Shown here one piece after another: positions 12,324 through 25,438 of a stretch of DNA of 64,000 nucleotides. Both the position numbers and the translations under genes were made by a program. The stretch comes from Rusavskia elegans. Taxonomy: Eukaryota > Ascomycota > Lecanoromycetes > Teloschistales > Teloschistaceae. The stretch covers positions 744,001 to 808,000 of the forward strand of contig SAUG01000030.1 of the NCBI GenBank assembly GCA_011316305.1. Direction: 5' to 3'. The notes under the pieces were generated by a model. The model was not told the DNA's origin. It searched no databases and was given only the letters and a program-made list of their open reading frames with translations. Position 1 is the stretch's first letter; each line of letters begins with the position of its first letter.

Positions 12324-14512
12324 TCATGCTACATTCACACGCGCTACTGCGGCCAGAGCTCGTTCTATCATGGAGCACAGCTCGCTGGTATCCTCCAAAC
12401 CCACACTCATTCTCACCAGATCTGGGTCTACGCCGTATTGGGCGGCCTATTCCGAGTTAGTCATCTCTGAGCCTCCAGCTGCCATAGATTTGATAGACTT
12501 ACCCAGTCTAATTCACTGTAGTGGGCAAGCAAGGTATATGGGGAGCTGCTTTTCGTCAGACCGAGTTCTGTGCTGGTCCTTAAGCTCGACCAACCTCAAT
12601 GTGAAGTTCGTGCCCAGGCTCGGGCCCTTTGCAGTTTCTAGTGCATCATAGAACGCAATGGCTTCGGCACTTGTTCTGAAGGTCACGGATAGTAAACCTC
12701 CGTAGCCGCCAGTAGTGCTACGATACTGTTCGTAGAAAGGCCTCGTCGAGCTGTATTTGGGATAATACACGTCTTTTACTGTAGGAGGATTTAGCAAGAT
12801 CTAACAGATAGGTGCCATTATACTGGCCGTATTTCGAAGCTTGGAGGGTACTGCAGATTGCTTCTGCATTCACGTTGATCCTCGCGATCCTTGAGACAAA
12901 ATCGCGGCTGTTCCTTTCCATAAACAGAGCGTCCTCGGCCCAGTAGTTGTCCTCATACTCCGTTTCCATTTTCTTTTTCAGCGGTTCATAGTAACGACTC
13001 AGAGGGTTCAGGATGGAGCTGCAATGGTCAGCAATGAAGACGTTCCTGGTGACTTTAAGCTTACCTGCCGCCCATCACGTTGCTATCGCCACTGAAGACC
13101 TTCGTGAGGCTACTCACTACAACGTCTGCATGCGGCATCACATGAATATTCAGGAAGTTGCCAATCGTTTCATCTACAACAACCGCAAAATCAAATCGAT
13201 CCGCAAGAGCACGAATCCGGGCCAGATCCGGGCATTTCAAAAGAGGGTTTCCTGGGAATTCGCAGAATAGAGCCAAGAATTTTTCCCCTTCTTTGCAACG
13301 TTTCTCGAGATCGTCCAGGTCCTCCGCTGATCCGTTGCCGTAGAATAGACAACCAGGTCCCCATTTCTCTAGAATCTTCAGTGTGTCAATATAAGGGAAT
13401 CTTGGGTCGATCAGTCATTGCGCAAACAAGAGCACTTGGAGGGGGCCAAACCCAAAACAGATGCTCTTCATGTCGCCCCTAGAAGCCATCATAATCCTGT
13501 GAGTATTGAAAATCGAGCTCATCCCCGAAGGGTAGAGATATACATCCTCTTCAGAAAAGCCCGAGATCTGTCTAATACCGATCTCCAGACGGCCTGTATC
13601 CGTCATGTCATTAAGATCAACATTCGCCGTCAATGCACCGGCAATGCGTCTTCGAATAGCGATTTTAGCTTGGCTCGCGCGCGAGAGGTCTAAATTGCGG
13701 CCGTAGCGCTCTTCGACAAAGAGTATACTGTCAACTGTATTTTGTCGCTTATCTTCCTGAAGTGAATCTGCCCGCGTCCGCACATGCTCCTCAGGGCCAT
13801 CGGCCACTCTGGCTTTCTGGTACCTGAGCGGCCCTTTAATAGACTTGTGGCATGCAGTATGGCCGTGGCTGTTGTTGTCTTGGTTATCGTTGGTCCTGGG
13901 CGCAAGGAAGCCATCGTTGAAAACTCTATGACATAGCTCTGCTCGTCGACTGGAAACACCCTCGCCCGTATGTTGCCAGAAGCTTTTCGCAAGGGCAGAA
14001 TGCCGCTTTGGATATATCACGACCGAAACCATTGGTGATGCACGCCTCGCACTTCGGTCGATGCCATTTTCGGGATCGGTACGAGGAAGTAGATCGATAA
14101 CCCTCGTTTTTGTACCTGGCTCTAGAGCTGCCAAGTGCTTTTGAAAGAAAGATGCGCATCTCACAGCCACGGCATGGGATGGTAAAAGGATGGCCCACTC
14201 ATCTGATGTACCATAGCGTTCGATTAGGGTTGCTGCGAAGGATGTAACACATTTGTCTATAAAAAACCTGGGTTTGACACCTTCAGCAGTAGTAGTAGCT
14301 GATGATGGATTTCATGCGATACCTAGGGTATCCATTGTTCATCTTCTTCAAAATCCCTTCTTCTCCTTCCTCGTATCCGACACATGATTTCCATGTTGGT
14401 AAAGAAACGCTCACGGCCTGCGAGGGTCACAAGTCGAACTTGAGCTAGGTGCCGAATGACTCACATGTAGTGTATCGGCAGGGATGGATTGACCAACCTC
14501 CTGGGCAAGCAT
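12324..14512 (-). CDS. Cystathionine gamma-synthase-like PLP enzyme (Cys/Met metabolism family)
   Basis: PLP-dependent trans-sulfuration enzyme. Fungal members of this long form join cysteine with an activated homoserine to give cystathionine for methionine synthesis. The start at 14512 reads [16 protein letters not shown]; an intron (GTGAGT donor) then leads to [20 protein letters not shown], the family N-terminus. After another intron come [20 protein letters not shown] and [20 protein letters not shown] near 14020. Further blocks are [11 protein letters not shown] near 13520, [11 protein letters not shown] near 13260, [12 protein letters not shown] near 13170 and [18 protein letters not shown] near 13080; the lysine of SSLTK should bind PLP. 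The C-terminus [12 protein letters not shown] and [20 protein letters not shown] ends at 12324. At least five short introns. The fold family is certain; cystathionine gamma-synthase is the most likely member. Confidence 0.85.
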
Positions 14513-14786
14513 GACATGGAGCAATATGATTTAGTCCGAGGATCACTCTGCATGCTGCCATAGAGTCGGACAAAGTAAGGTATTAGTGTCGAATGCCCCC
14601 ACACCGTTTCCCCCACACGGACTGTCGGCCTCAGCGGGTTCCGTAACTTCCGTTGCCCCGTGCGTCCCGCCGCTAAGGTCTCATTAATTTTCCAATATAA
14701 ATTGAACATCCAATTAACTACATTGACTTGTCGCACATCGACGAGAGCAACCGCAGTTTCAAAAACAAGGTGATGTGATTCTGAAA
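14513..14786. promoter_or_regulatory. Shared 5' region of the PLP enzyme gene and UTP22
   Basis: About 270 bp between divergent start codons. A TATA-like TATAAATT sits near 14696, about 90 bp before the UTP22 start. Assignment to either gene is inference. Confidence 0.35.
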
Positions 14787-17700
14787 ATGGACATACAACC
14801 TTCCAAGAGGCGAAGGCTTAATCATAGTTCTCTTGAGAATGACCATCAAGGCACATCAACGTCGAGCTCTGCGAATATTACTACACCGAATTCGGATTCA
14901 AAAGAGCCTTTGCCTGTGAATCGGGATGGCAACCTGGCAGAGACACACTCAAGTATCTCGCGATCGAGCCGATATGAGGCGACTAGATCTCTAAACGGCT
15001 CGGTCCATGCAAATTTGTTCAAGCTACAACTTGACGAGCTACTTGGAAGATTGAAGCCGAAATATGAAACCAGAATGGCCAAAGCAGATAGCGAGATTCA
15101 TAAGCTTCGAGTAACCATAGAAGGTATCCCCAGTCAAGGGGCGCTTCCTGTATGTGAACCCTTCCTTTTTCCCGTTTCTGTACCTCCCTGACATGTGTAC
15201 CTTAAGGCTCCTGAGGCACAGAAAGCCCTGGAGAAGTCTAATAATATCTCCATACCGTTTCCTAGACCGCTTGCCTTGGGGTCTAAGCTTATGCTCGCCT
15301 ATTCAAGACCAACAAACATCAGCATCGTTGGGAGCTATGCCCGCAAAACCGCGGTGCTGCGAAATGGCAAAGTAACGATCGATCTGGCAGTGACTATGCC
15401 TTCCGTAGGGTCCCTTAAAACGATATCTGGTAGAGAATTTTCTAAGACGGTAATAGAATCTGTTCCAAGCCAAAGATTACCGTGATCATCGTTACTTTCA
15501 GAAACGAGCGTACTATCTTGCCTGCATCGCCGTCGGGATTCAAAAGGCCCAGATACCGAGCCTGGATATGTCATTCGCATACCTGGATGATAACATGCTT
15601 CAGCCGATCATAATTGCTCAGCCGCGTCTAGGTTTGGCCCCGGAGAGAGCAGTACAAGTGTTTTTTACTAACAGTCACATAGACGGGAGTGACAAAGTTC
15701 GTGCCCATTCGTCCTGGAAGATCCGCATCCTGGTAGCCGCCAAAGATGACATTTTCCCTCTGGAGAAAACCTTCCCTACCAAGAGCTGTATAAAAGACGC
15801 TGCTGCGGAAGGTGATCATCCAACGCCAAGGTACAATGCTATCTTGCGCTCGGAATGTTGTTCCTCATCGTATGTGAAACAACTGCATCAGTCAACCATT
15901 CGATCGAGTGCTTTCCAGGATGCGTGCATGCTCGGGGCTATCTGGCTTCGACAACGAGGTCTCGGCTCTGCAATATCCACAGGTGGATTTGGTCAGTTCG
16001 AGTGGGCCACGTTGATATCGATTTTGATGCGTGACGGAGGACGAGCCGGTCGTCCCGTACTATCGACTGGCTACAGCAGCTATCAGCTGTTCAAAGCGAC
16101 TCTACAGTTTCTGTCTTCGACCGACCTGATTTCCTCACCTATGCTTATTCAATCGCCTGACTTCAAGCTTACGCGAACCAAGATCCCCGTGCTCTTCGAC
16201 GGACCTAGAGGATTGAACATCTTATATAAGATGTCTTGTTGGTCATACCGATTGGTGCGTGTCTCCAACAGGAAAGGCTACATTTTGGCTAACGAGCTGT
16301 AGCTCCAAAACGAGGCTCAGAACTCGTTAAAGGCACTCAACGATCCGCTTGCAGATCATTTTAGGATATTGTTCATCAAAAAAGTAGAGGAGTCTTTGAA
16401 GAGATTTGACCATAGTTTCAGGTATCTAGGCGGGACTCCTATCTCAAACGTAACATCTACTTACTGGTGTAGAGTCCCCATTAAAAAGCCAGATACTGAA
16501 AACTCTACGATCGACGTCGTTCCAGATCTGGCAGAGATCCTTTACGAAAAGTTTTGCTATGGCCTAGGCAATCGAGCAACACTTGTGTATCCGCAAGTTC
16601 CAGGTACCTCAGTCTGGCCGCTGGCTTCGCGAGCATCATGTTCCGACGACCTGACAGGAACAACTATTGGTCTGTTGCTGGATCCCGAACGTTGTCTAAG
16701 GACAGTCGACCGCGGTCCCTCAATTGAAGACAAAAATGCATCGGCTGCTTTTCGGAAGTTTTGGGGCGACAAAGCTGAGCTGCGTCGCTTTAAAGATGGG
16801 ACAATACTGGAGAGCTTGATCTGGGATACTTCCGATTCCAAACAACCAGTTATCAATTCAATCATTAACCATATCCTCAGTCGGCACTTTGGTCTCATCG
16901 ATCAAAAGAGCTCTAGTGCCGATAGCGAAGCATTCGCGAGACTTCTTCCTCAACAAGGATCCTCGCAATCTGGCGTGCTGGGACCCTTCAGTGCTGTAAT
17001 GGCCTCATTCGAGTCCCTCTGCAAATCTATTAGGGCCATGGAAGGCCTGCCACTCCAAATTCGTCAGATATTCGCTGCTTCCCCAGAGCTGCGGTATGCA
17101 TCTCTTTACGCACCCGTCGCTGGCAAGCAAACCCATCCGGGGAGGGCTGTTGAGTGCCTGATCCAATTCGAAGGCTCAACGCGATGGCCTGACGACCTGC
17201 TCGCGGTGCAGCGGACCAAGATCGCGTTCCTTCTGAAGATTGCGGACAGCATCGGCAAGGATGACTCGGTCTCAGCGGTGCGACTACGGCTAGAAAAATC
17301 AAAGCGAAAGCTTTTAGAGCAATCATGTCTCGACCTCAAAACTGCAGATGGCATAGTCTTCCGCCTACAAATCTACCATGAACATGAATTAAGTATGCTT
17401 GAAAAAGCATTAAATGGCCGCATCCCATGTCCATCGCCAAAAGAAGAAATCGCTCTCGCGATATCAGAGCACAAACGAAAATTCATCCAGCGTCCGACCC
17501 ACACGCAGGCGGTCACTACTCTGAGTACGAGATTCCCATTACTTTCCCAAACCATCCGACTCCTCAAGAAATGGCGAGACTGCCACCTCCTTTCCTCACA
17601 CCTAGCAGACGAACTAATCGAACTCATCGCCATCCGCACATTCATACACCCATACCCCTGGCAACCGCCCGGAAGCCTGAGATCCGCCTTTTTAAGGACC

Positions 17701-18384
17701 CTCAGTTTCGTAGCAGGATGGGACTGGCAATCAGAGCCTCTGATCCTCGATTTCAATTCTGAACTCAACGCACAAGAAATTCAGTCGATTCGCATCCGGT
17801 TCGAAGCGTGGCGGAAACTCGATCCGGGCATGAATCGCGTGGCTATCTTTGCCGCGTCGAATATCGACCGAGAAGGCATCACTTGGACGGATCGTCGTCC
17901 GGCTAAGATTATTGCATCCAGGTTCACGAGTCTCGCGAGAGCGGCGTGCGAGCTTGTTAAAAGAGAAGGTCTGGATCTGAAGCCTGAGGCTTTGTTCGTG
18001 CCTTCGTTGGTGGAATATGATGTTGTTATCCATCTGAAGCAACATGATCATCTGAAGAAGTCTTCATTCAAGAATCTGCAAGTTGAGTCTGAAGGGGACC
18101 CGTTTGATGCAATCTGTAACCCGAGACGGTTGTTCTTCGATGAGCTCCAGGAGTTGTATGGCGATGATATTGTTTTCTTCTATAATGAATCGTCGATCAC
18201 GGTTATTGCTGGTCTCTGGAATCCACAGACGGGGCCCAGGAAGTGGAAAATTGGTTTGAATTACTCTACGATGCCATTGGCGAAGGACGGCGCGGAGGAG
18301 CAAGTCACCATCAACAAGGCAGCTGTACTTCATGACATCGCGCGTCTTGGGGGCGACATGATCACGAAGATTGATCAGAAGTAG
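14787..18384 (+). CDS. UTP22: U3 snoRNP protein Utp22 / nucleolar protein 6 (NOL6 family)
   Basis: Component of the UTP-C module of the small-subunit processome in the nucleolus; works in 18S rRNA maturation. The ATG at 14787 gives MDIQPSKRRRLNHSS, a basic start as in the family. Recognisable blocks are LQLDELLGRLKPKYE near 15030, LGSKLMLAYSRPTNISIVGSY after the first intron, and DYRDHRYFQKRAYYLACIAV after the second. RFKDGTILESLIWD near 16790 is a typical Nol6 block, as are CNPRRLFFDELQELYGDD near 18120 and SSITVIAGLWNPQ near 18190. Three introns are inferred: about 15150-15208, 15408-15472 and 16257-16302. The protein of roughly 1,100 residues matches the family. It ends 160 bp from the convergent POM152 stop. 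Confidence 0.92.
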
Positions 18385-18543
18385 TAGAAGCAACATACAC
18401 CGTCTTAATTTCATCTACCAGCCGCACAATAATGGCACGAGATTCGTTTACACGCACAGAGGATATCATCGCACATACTACACCTTCGCTATGCTCGATT
18501 CAAATAACGCCGAAAATGTCCATATTGTACACCGACATCAGCT

Positions 18544-21500
18544 TTACGTGAGAAGCTTCTGTCCCGATTTTCCCTGCACGCGTTGCGTCGAAAAGGCACA
18601 GAACCGATCCTTGATAGAAACAACCTCATAGATTCCCTCATCCGAGGCCAAGACCGACTTCGTGTGTTCGTATGAGATATCGCTTTTGGTATCCAAGACT
18701 TGAGATTTCTTGCCTCGGGGAGGATTCGAGCTGCGAGTATACCTGAAACCCTGTTAGCTCCTACCTGATCACCTACACAACAGGAAACATTTGCGTCACT
18801 TACGTGAACTCGAAAGGGGGCGTTCCGCCGAATTCGAAGAGGATTTCGGCTTCGCCGCCTTCATGAATGTCGACGGTGGCTGTCCGGCCCTTGCTGACCC
18901 TTACGCTCGGCATCTCATGGATTACCTTGGTGATACTGGTATGCGCTTTGCAATCGACGCTGCGTTGATCGGTTATTGCAGTGATGGTGAACTCGCCAGG
19001 CTTTTCCGCCAAGCGTCTGAAATTTGTTGTCGATGCGGAGGCCTTACGCTCCTGGCCCTGGAAGGTGTAGAAGACATTGAAAGGTGGTGAGCCGGATAGC
19101 GTATAAGAGATACGGTCACCGACGCAGTAGTCTGTCCGCGACTCTTGCGCGGTGATCCCTGGGACCTCCGCGACATTGACCTGCACGTGAGGTGCGCCCT
19201 GATCCATCCGACATTGACAGCCATTAGCATCTCGTACTTTACGGATGCGTACAGCGTGGGTGCCTAGAGCAAGCAATCGGTGGGGAATGTGTAAGTTGTA
19301 TTGATGTGTCTCGATATTCGGTATCGTAACCAGCTCTGGCTTCGATGATGAGTGGTGTCGTATCTCGACTTCTAAATGGAACGGGGGGGAACCCTTTAGT
19401 GAGATCGGGACGTTTTCGCCGCCGGCCTCTTCCTCCTTGCAGTACTTGTATGTCTTTCCTCCGTCGCTGAACGTGGCCATGGGTGTTGAATGGACACGTT
19501 GCTCGATTACGACTGGCGAAAACCTGCGCGGATCATGGCCGTACGACAAGTCTGATAGTTTCGATATCTTGTACTGGTGAGATCCTGCCTCAGTGGTCAC
19601 CATCCTGACAGAAGCAAGGTTGATTCCAGCGCTGAACTTCTTGGTGCTGGTTGATTGCGAACCACGTTCAGGTTTGACATGGTGGATGTATTCAACATCG
19701 AACGGTGGTGTACCGGTGAACGCGATTTCTACTGCGTCTTCGTCCCCTTCGCAGATACCCGTCTTCACATATCGATCTTGCTGAAGCTCGATCGCTGCAC
19801 TTTCAGAGACTTTGACACTTGGCCTTGGGACCCATTCCACAGAAAATCTGTTAGCAACCGCGTCCACATTGCCTGGACAGGTAGCATCATCGACATGGAC
19901 GAGCTCGTAGGTCCCAGCCTCCTTGACTTCGATTTCATCATTACTGTTCTTAAACAACGTCGTAGTGGGAGCTTCTCCTGCGTGATCTAGGTTGCGATAC
20001 TGGATTGTCCATGGTGATTCCCCTTGGAGCCTTAAAGGTAAATTGACCTTCTTGCCCTCCAAAGCCAACATTGTGCGCTGGCCTTCAATAAGGCCAAAGG
20101 CTGCCTTTGGTCTCTGAAGAGCCACCTCTATCTTTGTCTCTTGTTCCAATGACACTTTACAGCCAGATTTATCGGTCACCGCGGTCAAAGCCAGAGAGTA
20201 CTCTCCCCCGCTGCTGAGCTCATCGGTTGTTAGGGTATAGATGTTGTTGTCAATTCCGTCTTTCTTGCGCTTTTGGCGACGACCGTGATGAACCAATTCA
20301 TACTCGAGCTTCCAAGGCGCATCGCCCAGGAGTTGGACTCCCAAGGAAACAGGTTCTCCGATACAAGTCTTTCGTGCTGGATGAGCGTCAAGGAATCGAG
20401 CCGAGGCCGGAGGTTTGACGTCCTGTTCAAGGCTCAGACGCTCACCACGAAGGGATCGAGGTTCTCGGTATATGGCATCACCAATGTGCTGAAATTCGTA
20501 TTTATAGTGGCCTGAATGTGCAGGCCTGAGTTCCAGCTGTGTATGCAGGAGATGAGTCTCCACCGTTCGTGGAGTCACCAGTCCCCCACTGCGTCGTTCG
20601 GTGTACGAAACCCGGAAGGGTGGGGTCCCTGTCAAGTCAAGATCAACGAGGAGCCCCACAGAGTTTCCAGCACAGCGATCAGGGATGACTTGTGTCTCAA
20701 TGCTTAGTGTTGGTTCAGGAGGGTTCGACAGCAAGCAAGACGACGGTTCCAGTACGTCACCAGCACAGGATGCACTTTCAACGGATTGCAGAGTATACAG
20801 TCCAGGCTCATACACTTCATGACCTGCTGCATGAGGCTCGAGCTCGAACTCTTCGAGCACTGAAGCCTTCCCATGTTCCTGATTTGGCAGCAACTCGGCG
20901 GAAGGTGTAAAAAGATACGAGAGATGGTGCGTGCCTTGTTCTCCGCTGTCCAGTCCGGTGGAACTGAGTTGTACAGGCAATCGGATCGATTTTCCCTTGG
21001 GGACCCTTAGCGGATGCTGAGAATCACAGCCCCGAAGAGCGACCCTAGGCCGCTCATGTACCGTGAAGTGTTGTTCCAATGGACCTGCATTGGTGGGATG
21101 CCGCTTTCCTGAGTCAGCCTGACGATGTTTTGCATAATTCACGATGTTTCCGCAACCGTCTTGCACTTCATCGACTAAGTACTGCCATCTGCCACTGGTA
21201 TTAAGTGATTCGTTCAGAGAGATTCTGGTCGACTGGCTTCGAGCCCAGGACACGTCCACATTCGCGACAGATTCCCTAGTCACGAGAGCGCCCGAGCTTC
21301 TTTGAGTTGCCAATGGAGACATTGGGCTCTTGGGGGGGATCGACAGCGATGAACGCCCGTTTTCTTGACCGTTGAAGAGCTTGCTATACTTGATGTTGAT
21401 AGGAGGTGTAGCGTCCACCTGCAGGTAAAAATCCGAGAGATCGCCAATACATTTGGATTCCGTCACAGTCTTCATATGAGCCGAAGGACACTGGACCACC

Positions 21501-22498
21501 AGCGTGTCCGAAAGTCGTCGCTGAACCTCTAATTTGGATTCATCGACGACCCTTTGAAGGCGGTAAAGACCCGTCTGCTTGACAGGGTATTGAATATAGC
21601 GCGGTGCGGCAAGGTCACGGCCGAAGGGCTGTTTTTGTGCCTGCTTCTTGAGTCGTCGGATTTCTTTCGCATGGATAGTTATGGTCTCGTTCGAATTCGT
21701 GTCCAGGTCAACACGTAGTAATTCGATCAAGATGGGGTTGGTTTGGTTGAGTTGGATCGGCAGGTTCGTAGAGGTTATGAAGCTGTCAATACAAAAGGCT
21801 GTCCGATTTGGGTTCAATGTGGCCGACCTAAGGTTGTCAGTACTTATAGAATTTGTGACTTTTTAGGCAACCCACCCTTCCGGCAGTATGTGGATGATCT
21901 GCTTGCCTAGAATCAACGATGAATTGTGAAGGACATTCGCCGGCTTCACACGCCGTTCCGATACAGCAAGCTCTCGGTCGTAGAATATTCTTGTGAAAGC
22001 GATGAGCCATGTTTCAAGAGGTATCTAAATTGGTTGTAAGCGAAACAAGCGCTGACCTGGGAGATCCAAACTGACCGGTATGCGGAACATCAAGACAGCA
22101 TCGAAGATGGCATGCCCTATGAAAAGCATCGTTATAGATGTTGACGACCATTGCAACCATGGGATTTTCAGTCCAGGCAGCCCGTAAAGGAATATGCTGT
22201 CGATGGCAACCCATTTCATGAAAAGCCACAGCGAGTCAGTCTCGTCGGAGACAAGCCCATAGTAATCGCACAGCCGCCATACTGTCAGGCCAAGGTAGAA
22301 GAAGGCAACGTAAAGCCTTTGCTGTGGACCGTCTACCAGATTGAAAGGTATCAAAGGCGCTTGAGGGTCTTGCTGGGTTGAGGCCAGGGTTGGTAGGGGG
22401 ACCGTAGGCAAAGAAGCTGACGCTTCGGCTCCATTTGGCTCGTTCGATTTTTGGGGAGTCGATGGGTAGGCGGATCGAAGGCGAGGAGTGCCGTTCAT
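18544..22498 (-). CDS. POM152: Nuclear pore membrane glycoprotein Pom152
   Basis: Integral pore-membrane nucleoporin that anchors the nuclear pore complex in the envelope through a ring of Ig-like domains in the lumen. The start at 22498 gives a Ser/Pro-rich cytosolic tail, then hydrophobic segments ([20 protein letters not shown] and [20 protein letters not shown]). Two introns later one uninterrupted exon of about 1,000 codons (21817-18800) carries repeated Ig-like modules, each with a GTPPF or GSPPF turn (for example near 20610, 19690, 19400, 19090, 18830). The last exon ends in [20 protein letters not shown] near 18570, close to the conserved fungal C-terminus, with the stop at 18544-18546. 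Length fits the family. Confidence 0.93.
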
Positions 22499-22845
22499 GG
22501 CATTTCGGGCAAGACGTAGACCGCCCAGGCAAGTCCTTCTGCCAGCACAATCTTCCTGTCGAGGAACGTCTGACGTGTGCGAACTGTTGGCTGACCTAAA
22601 TACTCGGATTGGCCAGAAGTGCGGGTGAGGTGAAAGGAGGAAATGAACGCATGCTAATGCTCTGAATAATCAAAGTGTTTGGAGCCGTCAAAAACAATAA
22701 CGGCGCTTAGCGCGACAACGCCGACGCACGCGTTGAAAAGAGCAGCCAATCAGGGCAAACTTTGTTGAATCTGGCGTCTTACCACCTGCGATTAGTGGAA
22801 CGATACACTACCGTAGGTGACGAGAGTAGACAAGGTCTGGATAAC
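22499..22845. promoter_or_regulatory. POM152 5' flank
   Basis: Ordinary-composition DNA between the POM152 start and the AT-rich island. It contains GACGCGTTG-like CpG-rich hexamers near 22700-22735. No further gene seen. Confidence 0.35.
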
Positions 22846-23290
22846 GTAATAGAAGCAATAGTTTATATCTAGCCAATTTTCCAAAGCCATAAATACGTTT
22901 ATAGAAGTTTTCAACGTTTTATATAAATAAATAATCGTAAAATTTTCTAGATAGTTTCTATTAATCGCTAAATTATCTATCGTAATACGAGGACTAGTTA
23001 TATCTAATATATACTCTTTTCTAATTCAAAACGATAATAAAATATATTTCGAATAATTTTTCGATAAATATCTATTCGTAGATTAATTTTAATCGTTTTT
23101 ATTGGAAATTATTGATAGGAATTCAAATTGTCTGAAATATAAATATAATTTTCTTTGAATTGATTATAATAATAACTTTTGATTGTACGAGCAATATAAT
23201 ATTTATAAGTAAACGATATTGGATTTGATGTTTTGACACGGATATTGTGTTGACAATTTTTGATTGCGATTTTGAAATAATCTTTTGAAT
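22846..23290. repeat. AT-rich island with RIP-like composition
   Basis: About 445 bp, very rich in TpA and poor in CpA/TpG compared with flanks, especially 22900-23100, while CpG remains (many TCG and CGA). That bias is what RIP leaves in repeats of Pezizomycotina. No ORF, terminal inverted repeat or target duplication could be made out, so the parent element is unknown. Confidence 0.5.
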
Positions 23291-23844
23291 CGACTATTTT
23301 CGTTGCTTTGCTGCCTCTGTTCCAAATTTCGAGATGTCATCGTCCGATGTCATAGCGCATATCCTCAACATTCGCGCTATTAATCCAATTTTTGACAAGA
23401 TAAGTGGATGAACAGCCAAGGCCCCATATATTACGGAGTATTGTAATCTAGGGGCGGATACTCTGTCGTTACGTTGTTCGAATTGTTTCGTTACGGGATG
23501 TCCACTATCATTCATCTTGTTAAAAATTGTTTTTCATCGAGCCAATTGCTCAAAATCCTTAGATTGAAGTTTATACCTGGGAGAACTTCATCCAGAATCT
23601 GTAGTAAAGGAATGCAAGCAATGGTGAGTCATCTCTAATCTCTAGTGTTTTGTCAATTTGTGGCCTGGATCTAATGTCAGTCTCTCAGATTATCAATCTA
23701 TGAATAGCATTTTCTTCTGAATACTCATCAGTTCCTGGTCCTCTCTCTTATGGCATCATCATTTTTCTAGTTGCTGTAGTTAGCTACTATTTCGTGCTTC
23801 AAAAACAATCTTTGGTCGATATCCAACCCATCACGAATGCCGTG
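23291..23844. other. Intergenic 5' of the UCH gene
   Basis: Transition from the AT-rich island to normal composition. ORFs here are short and lack motifs. The UCH promoter should lie here. Confidence 0.35.
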
Positions 23845-25438
23845 ATGGCTACACGTCCAAAGCGTAGACGACTTGCGAAGTCCGGTGATGCTTCGTCCGA
23901 AGGGCCATCATCCAGAGCTTACTCTCAAGATCCTTCCGCACCTGCAACAAATGAGGAACGATCGCGATGGAAGGGGTTTTGCGAAATTGAGTCCGAGCCT
24001 GCAAGTTCAGCCTAAAGTATCGAAGTAAGGTGACATAATCTGACTTCTTCCAGGCTTTTTTCAACGTTATGCTGAGGGACTTCGGTGTGGAGGGTGTAAG
24101 GGTTCAAGAAGTTGTTTCCCTCGACCCAGACATGCTGGCGTATCTGCCGTACGACCCATTAAGAATCATCCTCCCACAAAGAGCGCTGACGTTTCACGCA
24201 GCCGCCCGGTCTATGGCCTTATTTTCTTGTTCAAATGGCGGGAGGAGGACCCAGATAAGCAGGAGCCGAGCTGCCCTGAAGGAATCTGGTTCGCAAATCA
24301 GGTATTATTCGATCTACTTCTTCCCTCATGGGCAGCTGCTGAAAGGCTTTAGACTGTCAACAATGCTTGTGCCAGTGTCGCATTGCTGAACATTGTCAAC
24401 AATATCCCCGAGCTCAAGCTGGGGGAACATCTGGAGCAGTTCAAGGAGTTCACTGCCGATTTCACGCCGGCTCTGCGTGGGGATGCTATCGGCAACTTCG
24501 AGTTTGTCAAGACCATCCATAACTCATTCGCGAGGTAGGCGATTATTGCGACCCGGGATCTTCCTTTCTATGTCATTTGTCCTCCTTTGGTTGTGAAACC
24601 ACAATTCCGTTTCAGCTAATAACGCCTCTTTATAGAAAGATGGACATGCTCAGCGCAGATCTCCAATTGAAGAACGATGCTTCAACTCGAAAAAAGAGTA
24701 AAGCTAAGGATTCCGATGAGGATAATGCAGGCTTCCATTTCATCGCCTTCATTCCTGTGCAAGAGAAGGTATGGAAACTCGATGGATTAGAACGGCAGCC
24801 ACAAAATCTAGGTGAGTCGAAGCGCATGACTTCAGCGATCAAATGCTTAGTTAGCTTACGTGCCATGCCTAGGACCAATCGTCAGCGACGACTGGGTATT
24901 GCAGGTAGCCCCGGAGATCGAAACTCGTATGGCGCAATATGAAGATGGGCAAATCGAGTTTGCCATTCTCAGTCTGGTGAAAGAACCACTGATCAAGCTG
25001 GTGGCTGCGTTGGCCGAAAACGTTAAGAGCATTAACTCCCTTCGTCGGCATTTACTCCAAATAGAATCTGATCGAGGTGAACTACAACCAGATTCGCCGG
25101 ATGGTAACGAAGAAGTGGAGCAAGATCTTCTTCTAGGCCCTTCCGAACGGTATCGTCTCTCCCAGAAGGCCATAGATCAGGCGGTGCTCAGCCCGGAACA
25201 CGAACAGCAATTGAAGAGTGACGACGTCGTCGCAATGTCAGCTGTCGTACAGCAATTGAGTACGGCCCAGACGAGCATAAGAGCGTCAATAAGAGACGAA
25301 ATCAAGGCCATTCAGGCTGATGATGACCGAGCTGCCAGCAGACGGAACGACAAAGGCTTGTTGGCGAAGGGCCTGCTACAAGTTCTTGAGAGGATGGGCA
25401 GAATGAGGATATTCATGGAGAGCGCTTGTTGTTCTTGA
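23845..25438 (+). CDS. Ubiquitin carboxyl-terminal hydrolase, UCH37/UCHL5 type (peptidase C12)
   Basis: Cysteine protease that removes ubiquitin. UCH37-type enzymes act at the 19S proteasome, and some at INO80. The ATG at 23845 gives a basic MATRPKRRRLAKSG start. WKGFCEIESEP then joins AFFNVMLRDFGV across a GC-AG intron at 24001-24053. PVYGLIFLFKWREEDPDKQ and GIWFANQ follow, the last Gln being the oxyanion residue. TVNNACASVALLNIVNNIPE carries the catalytic Cys (near 24370), DNAGFHFIAFIPV the catalytic His (near 24735), and KVWKLDGLERQP the catalytic Asp (near 24785). A helical C-terminal extension of about 170 residues, as in UCH37, ends at 25438. Five introns are inferred. All four active-site positions are intact. 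Confidence 0.9.
24001..24053 (+). other. GC-AG intron (donor GCAAGT)
   Basis: A 53-nt intron in the UCH gene. Splicing at GCAAGT...TTCCAG joins the codons of ESEP to AFFNVMLRDFG, the family-conserved order. No GT donor in the vicinity gives the same open frame. Confidence 0.8.
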
